Shown here: one piece after another, positions 27,480 to 33,215 of the stretch
Position numbering within the stretch: position 1 is the first letter of the stretch
How the letters are laid out: each line of letters begins with the position of its first letter
Source of the DNA: Patescibacteria group bacterium UBA4664
GTDB taxonomy: Bacteria > Patescibacteriota > Saccharimonadia > CAILAD01 > BJGX01
Assembly (NCBI GenBank): GCA_943354575.1
Contig: CALRCL010000006.1
Location: 1 to 33,215 of the forward strand
Reading direction: 5' to 3'
DNA length: 33,215 bases
Translations under genes and position numbers: made by a program
The notes under the pieces: model-generated
The model's database searches: none
Seen by the model: the letters and a program-made list of their open reading frames with translations, nothing else
What the model was told of the DNA's origin: nothing

Positions 27480-28047
27480 TACAACTCTAGTGGTTTAATA
27501 CTTTTGAGCACTGGGTGCTTGGAGTCTTTTCCTGAAATAATAGCCTCAGACTGTGGTATTGGCCAGTCTATAGCGGATTCTTTGTCAAAAAGATTGAGAA
27601 AGGTGTACTGGCTGTATCGAGACCAATGCTCGTTGACCAAATAAGTATAGGTAACATGGGGCTCGAGGGTTTGGTAGCCGTTGGCTACCCCTCTGGGCAC
27701 AAAAATAGCAATACTGGGGTCTATCTCCATAGCTAAGCTCTGACCAAAACTTTCTCCTTTGCGCAGATCTACCCAGGCTCCAAAAACTACACCGTTAGCT
27801 ACCGAGATGAATTTTTCCCAGGGCTCGGCGTGCAACCCCCTGGTGACTCCACGCTCTTTGTTATATGAAAAATTGTTTTGAACAACTTCAAAGCTCGGCA
27901 AGCCCAAGGCTTCCATTTTTTGTTTTTGGTAGTTTTCTTTAAACCAGCCGCGGTTGTCGCCATGCACTGGCAAATGTAAGGCTAATAATCCTGGGATGTT
28001 GGTTTTTTCTATTTGGAGTTCTTGGTTTTTTTTGGGCTCGGAGCTCA

Positions 28048-28048
<1 letters not shown>
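27479..28048 (-). CDS. rfbC: dTDP-4-dehydrorhamnose 3,5-epimerase family (actinobacterial-like variant)
   Basis: VQNNFSYNKERGVTRGLHAEPWEKFISVANGVVFGAWVDLRKG, FVPRGVANGYQTLEPHVTYTYLV. Position between rfbB and rfbD. Confidence 0.93.
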
Positions 28049-29058
<1,010 letters not shown>

Positions 29059-29117
29059 TCATATCTGTTGCACGAGGTTTTTACTGAAACTAAGGCTTAC
29101 TTCGGTGGTGTTAAAAA

Positions 29118-29146
29118 TTAACAAATAATAGTATTTATTGTATAAT
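29118..29146 (+). promoter_or_regulatory. Sigma70-type promoter for the VanW gene
   Basis: TTAACA (29118-29123), 17-nt spacer, TATAAT (29141-29146). ATG at 29174. Confidence 0.7.
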
Positions 29147-29173
29147 ATACTTGATAACGATTGGTCATAACAG

Positions 29174-30916
29174 ATGATAGAGCTAAAAACCTGGTGGATA
29201 AAATCCAAAACCTGGCAACATATTTTGCTAGGCGCTGGGTTAGTTTTGGGTCTGTACTTTGTGATTATTTTTATGGTGCGGCTTGGGCATTACGACAAGC
29301 TGCTGCCGGGCATAGCCTTGCGCGGCGTGTACGTCGGTGGTCTCACCAAGCCACAAGCCGTTGCAAAGCTCGATGCCGCCACGACAAACTATATGAACTC
29401 CGAGATTACCTACCAAGCAAACGGCGAGAGCGTTGCTGCCAAGCCTGCCAGCTTTGGCATTAGCTTCGATAACAAGGCATATGTAGATGAGGCTTTCAAG
29501 CTCGGTCGTGATAGCGACATCATTAGCGATATTGCAACCCAAACATCACTGCTATTTAGCGCCCCAGATATCATGCAGCTGGGTGTCGATGGTGCTGTGT
29601 TCTCGAAAGAGCTGGTCAATATCAACCGAATCATCGCCAGGCCCAGCCAAAATGCCGAGTACCAATTCGGCAGCGGCAAAATTAGCGTCACTGAAGCCAA
29701 GAACGGCGCAAGTATTGATATGGGTTGGGCAATATTTAACCTCACCAGGCAATTTAGTGAGCTCAAAAGTAAGCTTGATCTGCCCGTAACCACCTCGCTA
29801 CCAAACCGCAGTACCGAGATGCTATTAAGGCAAAAAGATACCGTGGCTAATATCGCAAAAGCGCCCCTGGTGCTGACCTACGCCAACAAAAGCTGGGCCA
29901 TCACTCAGCAGCAGCTGGTTAGTTGGGTCGATATCGACTATCAAAAAGGCCCCCTTGTTACGGACTTATTAAATCGCTACTTCGACATACCAATTACGCT
30001 CAACGACTTTAGTATCAATAAGCAAAATGCCGTAAATTATTTGGCTGGTCTGGCTGGAGAGATAAACCAGCCAGCCATTGATGCTACTCTGGCAATTAGT
30101 GGTGGGCGAGCAACTGTTTTTAAACAGAGCCGCGACGGCAAAGTCCTCAACGCCTCAAAAACTGCCGATGCCATAATATCGGCCACCGAATCTATCGACA
30201 ATCAGCCCATTGAGCTAGTGGTGGATGTTCAAAAAGCCATAGTGGCAGATAGTAATATCGATAATCTTGGCATTAAAGAGCTAATTGGTGAGGGCATAAC
30301 GTACTTCCCGGGCTCGTCGGCCGCGCGTTTGCAAAATGTTAGGGTTGGGGCAGCTAGGTTTAATGGAGTTTTGCTAAAGCCCGACCAAGTTTTTAGTTTT
30401 GGTGAGTATCTTGGCGATGTTGGTGCCGAGCAGGGTTATGTCGAGGGGCTTATTATTCTCGATAAGCGCGTCGAAAAGGCCTACGGCGGAGGTTTGTGTC
30501 AGGTATCGAGTACTGCCTACCGTGCAGCACTGCTATCTGGCCTGCCGATAGTTGAGCGCACCAACCACTCTTTTGCGATTAGCTACTATACGGCGCCGTT
30601 TGGTGTGCCTGGGGTCGATGCCACCATTTATTACCCTCAAGTCGATATGAAGTTCAAAAACGATACTGGCCACTATATACTAATCCAAACTGAGATGGTC
30701 GGCACTACGCTGAAGTTTAGCTTTTATGGTACCAAAACCAAAACTGGAGTTATCAATGGCCCATCGTTCGTGTATGGCAGTAATGATGAAACCAAGCCGT
30801 CTCAGACGGTCTTTTATAGGCAGGTGCTAGACCTATCGGGCAACATCATCAAGACCGACACCGTCAACACCTACTACAAGTCGTCGCTCGACTTTCCTGT
30901 TGCTACTAGCAACTAA
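29174..30916 (+). CDS. VanW family protein with N-terminal TM anchor and PF12229-like (YoaR-type) region
   Basis: N-terminal hydrophobic anchor HILLGAGLVLGLYFVIIFMVRLG. C-terminal FNGVLLKPDQVFSFGEYLGDV, AYGGGLCQVSSTAYRAALLSGLPIVERTNHS. Confidence 0.93.
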   Translation: MIELKTWWIKSKTWQHILLGAGLVLGLYFVIIFMVRLGHYDKLLPGIALRGVYVGGLTKPQAVAKLDAATTNYMNSEITYQANGESVAAKPASFGISFDNKAYVDEAFKLGRDSDIISDIATQTSLLFSAPDIMQLGVDGAVFSKELVNINRIIARPSQNAEYQFGSGKISVTEAKNGASIDMGWAIFNLTRQFSELKSKLDLPVTTSLPNRSTEMLLRQKDTVANIAKAPLVLTYANKSWAITQQQLVSWVDIDYQKGPLVTDLLNRYFDIPITLNDFSINKQNAVNYLAGLAGEINQPAIDATLAISGGRATVFKQSRDGKVLNASKTADAIISATESIDNQPIELVVDVQKAIVADSNIDNLGIKELIGEGITYFPGSSAARLQNVRVGAARFNGVLLKPDQVFSFGEYLGDVGAEQGYVEGLIILDKRVEKAYGGGLCQVSSTAYRAALLSGLPIVERTNHSFAISYYTAPFGVPGVDATIYYPQVDMKFKNDTGHYILIQTEMVGTTLKFSFYGTKTKTGVINGPSFVYGSNDETKPSQTVFYRQVLDLSGNIIKTDTVNTYYKSSLDFPVATSN

Positions 30917-30951
30917 TTATTGAGAATTAATAATCTACTATTACTACGGAG

Positions 30952-32277
30952 CTACTTGCCGATACAGAAGTTTCTGAATATCGAGTCGATAATTTGCTGG
31001 TTAGCGTGCTCGCCGGTTAGCTCATTGAGATCTTTAGCGACTAGCTCAAGCTCGGCGCTAATAATATCGAAGCTCAAGTTCTGGGCCTCGTCCTCGAGCT
31101 TGGTTAGTGCCTGCTCTACACGGTTAATGATATTTAGCTGACGCTCAGTCAGGATTTGCAGGCTGGTCTGGGCTTGGTCGAGGCTTAAGCTAATAATTTT
31201 GTCGGTCAGCTCTTTGATGCCGGATTTTTTTAGGGCACTGATTTGAATGCCTTTTGATTTGTTATTGCTGATATCAGACTTGGTGAATACTTTAATTGTT
31301 TTAGGACTATCGATGTACTCGATAAGGTTTTTGGACTCGATAAAAGCCTTGGTTTTGGATTCTTGGCCGGGCTCAATTAGTAATAGTATAATGTCAGCGC
31401 TTTTGATGTTTTCAATAGATTTTTCGATGCCAATCTTTTCGACGGCACCGGGTTTAGAATTAAGCCCAGCGGTGTCGATGAATTGGTAGTTGATTCCGCC
31501 CAGCTCGGCGGTTTCGTTAATTGTGTCGCGGGTAGTACCGGCCTGGTCCGATACGATCGAACGGTCAAACCCCAGCAGAGTGTTTAGTAGTGTGCTTTTA
31601 CCAGCATTGGGTAGCCCGATTAGCACGACGTTGATTCCCTCTCGAAGTTTTGGCAGTATCTCGGAGCCCGCCTTGATGATGTTGATTTTGGTTATTATAC
31701 TAGCCAGTGCCTCGGCAATCATGGTGCTATCAAGTAGCGGCAGGTCTTCTTCTGAAAAATCCAAATCGGCGGCAAGAGTGGCACCGAGCTTGGTAACTTC
31801 GCGCAAGATGTCTTTGATTTGTTTACTAAACTCGCCAGCCAGCTGTCTGGTAGCGAGCCTGGCAAGCTGGGTATTTTCGGCTGATACCAGCTCCATAATG
31901 GCTTCGGCCTGGGCTACGTCGATTTTGCCATTATAGTACGCTCGCTCACTAAATTCGCCGGGCTTGGCGGCCTCGATGCCCTCGGCAAAGAGCACATCCA
32001 AAATGTTGCGCTGGACAACTTTCGAGCCGTGGCAGTGAATCTCGACAACATCTTCGCCAGTAAAAGAGTTTGGGGCCTTAAAATAGACCATCATTGCGTG
32101 GTCGATTTTTTGCTTACCTTCATAAATCCAGGCTGGCTTGATTTGGTTTGGAGTCGGCGTTGCAGTTGAGTTAGTCAATAGCTTATAGGCACCTAGGGAC
32201 TTTGGTCCTGATACCCTAATAACAGCAATAGCTCCCCTCCCTGACGCAGTAGCGATGGCAGTAATAGTTGTATTCAT
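30952..32277 (-). CDS. mnmE: tRNA modification GTPase MnmE (TrmE)
   Basis: TITAIATASGRGAIAVIRVSG, GLPNAGKSTLLNTLLG, DTAGLN, C-terminal FCIGK. Confidence 0.98.
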   Translation of the reverse strand: MNTTITAIATASGRGAIAVIRVSGPKSLGAYKLLTNSTATPTPNQIKPAWIYEGKQKIDHAMMVYFKAPNSFTGEDVVEIHCHGSKVVQRNILDVLFAEGIEAAKPGEFSERAYYNGKIDVAQAEAIMELVSAENTQLARLATRQLAGEFSKQIKDILREVTKLGATLAADLDFSEEDLPLLDSTMIAEALASIITKINIIKAGSEILPKLREGINVVLIGLPNAGKSTLLNTLLGFDRSIVSDQAGTTRDTINETAELGGINYQFIDTAGLNSKPGAVEKIGIEKSIENIKSADIILLLIEPGQESKTKAFIESKNLIEYIDSPKTIKVFTKSDISNNKSKGIQISALKKSGIKELTDKIISLSLDQAQTSLQILTERQLNIINRVEQALTKLEDEAQNLSFDIISAELELVAKDLNELTGEHANQQIIDSIFRNFCIGK

Positions 32278-32718
32278 TTATCTTTTTTTAATAACTATGT
32301 GGCGATCAAGATCTTCGCCCTCGCTGGCCGTAACAACATCTGGATTCTCGGCTAGCAAGGTATGTACCGAGCGACGCTCGAAGGCGTTCATTGGTGCGAG
32401 GTGCTGGTCTTCGCCGCTAGCCAAGGCCTTGTCGGCAAGCTCCTGGGCAATACCCTGGACCTTCTCAACCCGCTCTTTTTTATAACCACCGATGTCGATA
32501 CCCACATAGCCCTCATCGCTCGACTGACGTCGATAGATAGTGTTGACGATGGCCTGAAATGAGCGCAGTGTTTCGCCGCCCTTGCCGATTAGTAGCGCCG
32601 AATCGTCGGAGCTAATAGTAAGGTATATCGGCTCTTGTGATTCGATTGATATAGTGGCCGAGACACCCATAGAATCGAGTGTTTTCTGGGCGATGTCTTG
32701 GGCTTCGATGGCCGACAT
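32278..32718 (-). CDS. Jag/KhpB-like RNA-binding protein (KH + R3H)
   Basis: LLIGKGGETLRSFQAIVNTIYRR (KH), LAPMNAFERRSVHTLL (R3H). Located between yidC and mnmE. Confidence 0.94.
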   Translation of the reverse strand: MSAIEAQDIAQKTLDSMGVSATISIESQEPIYLTISSDDSALLIGKGGETLRSFQAIVNTIYRRQSSDEGYVGIDIGGYKKERVEKVQGIAQELADKALASGEDQHLAPMNAFERRSVHTLLAENPDVVTASEGEDLDRHIVIKKR

Positions 32719-33215
32719 TATTTTTTGCCCTTGTTTTTGATTCTGGTTTTAACTCGGGGCTTAGGTAGCTTTTTGGTGGCCGATGCTGCGGAGCCTTTTC
32801 TGATGACCTTCACGACGTCCATTTCTTCCATGGTCTCGACTTCTTTACGCATAATCAACCATTGCTGGCCAATCGATAGGAAGTTGGTGGTGATCCAGTA
32901 GGTTGGTAGCGCGGCTGGTAACCCCCAGGCTATAAACACGGTTAGGGCGGGGAAGGTGTAGTTCATCATTGCAGTCATTTGGGCCTGGCTGTCCTTGACG
33001 TCGCTTGCTTGCTTTTTAGGGGTTAGCATCTTGACTTGTACAAACTGGGTTAAGCCCGATAGCACCGCCAAGATGGCGTTAGGCTTGGCCATCGATACAA
33101 TGCCAAACAGAGTAACATTAAAGGGTATTTGGCCAGTGATAATGGATTGGATGTAGGGAAGGTTTTTGACAGGAGCGTACAAAAGCGTTTCAATTCCCTG
33201 GATCGAGCCTGTAGC
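32718..33215 (-). CDS. yidC: YidC/Oxa1 membrane insertase, C-terminal part (truncated by window edge)
   Basis: The frame stays open upstream to the window edge (ATGSIQGIETLLYAPVKNLPYIQSI...), so the TTG start in the ORF track is probably not real. TAMMNYTFPALTVFIAWGLPAALPTYWITTNFLSIGQQWLIMRK. Confidence 0.95.
   Translation of the reverse strand, partial: ATGSIQGIETLLYAPVKNLPYIQSIITGQIPFNVTLFGIVSMAKPNAILAVLSGLTQFVQVKMLTPKKQASDVKDSQAQMTAMMNYTFPALTVFIAWGLPAALPTYWITTNFLSIGQQWLIMRKEVETMEEMDVVKVIRKGSAASATKKLPKPRVKTRIKNKGKK

Noticed and set aside
29161-29793. Alternative ORFs on both strands inside the VanW gene
   Set aside because: No family motifs; the VanW frame is clearly coding over the same span.
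31490-31936. 148-aa plus-strand ORF opposite mnmE
   Set aside because: Antisense shadow of a highly conserved CDS.
32718-33182. TTG start for the YidC ORF as listed in the track
   Set aside because: The frame is open to the window edge with YidC-like sequence (SIQGIETLLYAPVKNL), so the gene is truncated by the window rather than starting there.

Overview
This 33.2-kb window is an envelope-glycan locus from what looks like a Candidatus Saccharibacteria/CPR-type genome. That lineage call is inferred from gene style and content, not proven. The right edge is a conserved chromosomal block on the minus strand: yidC (partial), then jag/khpB, then mnmE. This order usually lies near oriC. It is followed by a plus-strand VanW-family gene and the full dTDP-L-rhamnose set (rfbB-C-D-A). 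The rest is surface-polysaccharide machinery: many GT2/GT4 glycosyltransferases, two GT-C-like membrane proteins, an O-antigen ligase/polymerase, a DUF2142 protein, DUF2304 next to GT2, a Wzx-type flippase, a Wzm/Wzt ABC exporter, several SAM methyltransferases and a polysaccharide pyruvyl transferase. There is also a large secreted protein with a lysozyme-like N-terminus and nine ChW repeats. I see no rRNA, tRNA, CRISPR array or transposase. The most unusual items are: (1) an overlapping BKACE (DUF849), GT2::DegT-aminotransferase fusion and Rossmann/NeuD-like set, possibly an acyl-amino-sugar module; (2) a QueC-like PP-loop protein with a C-x10-CxxCxxC motif inside the glycan cluster; (3) a LYSSQ-x2-VRL-x3-KKL C-terminal tail shared by that PP-loop protein and an unrelated GT4; (4) a 3x3 organisation of the nine ChW repeats; (5) repeated placement of TATAAT-like -10 boxes right at start codons, suggesting leaderless transcripts.
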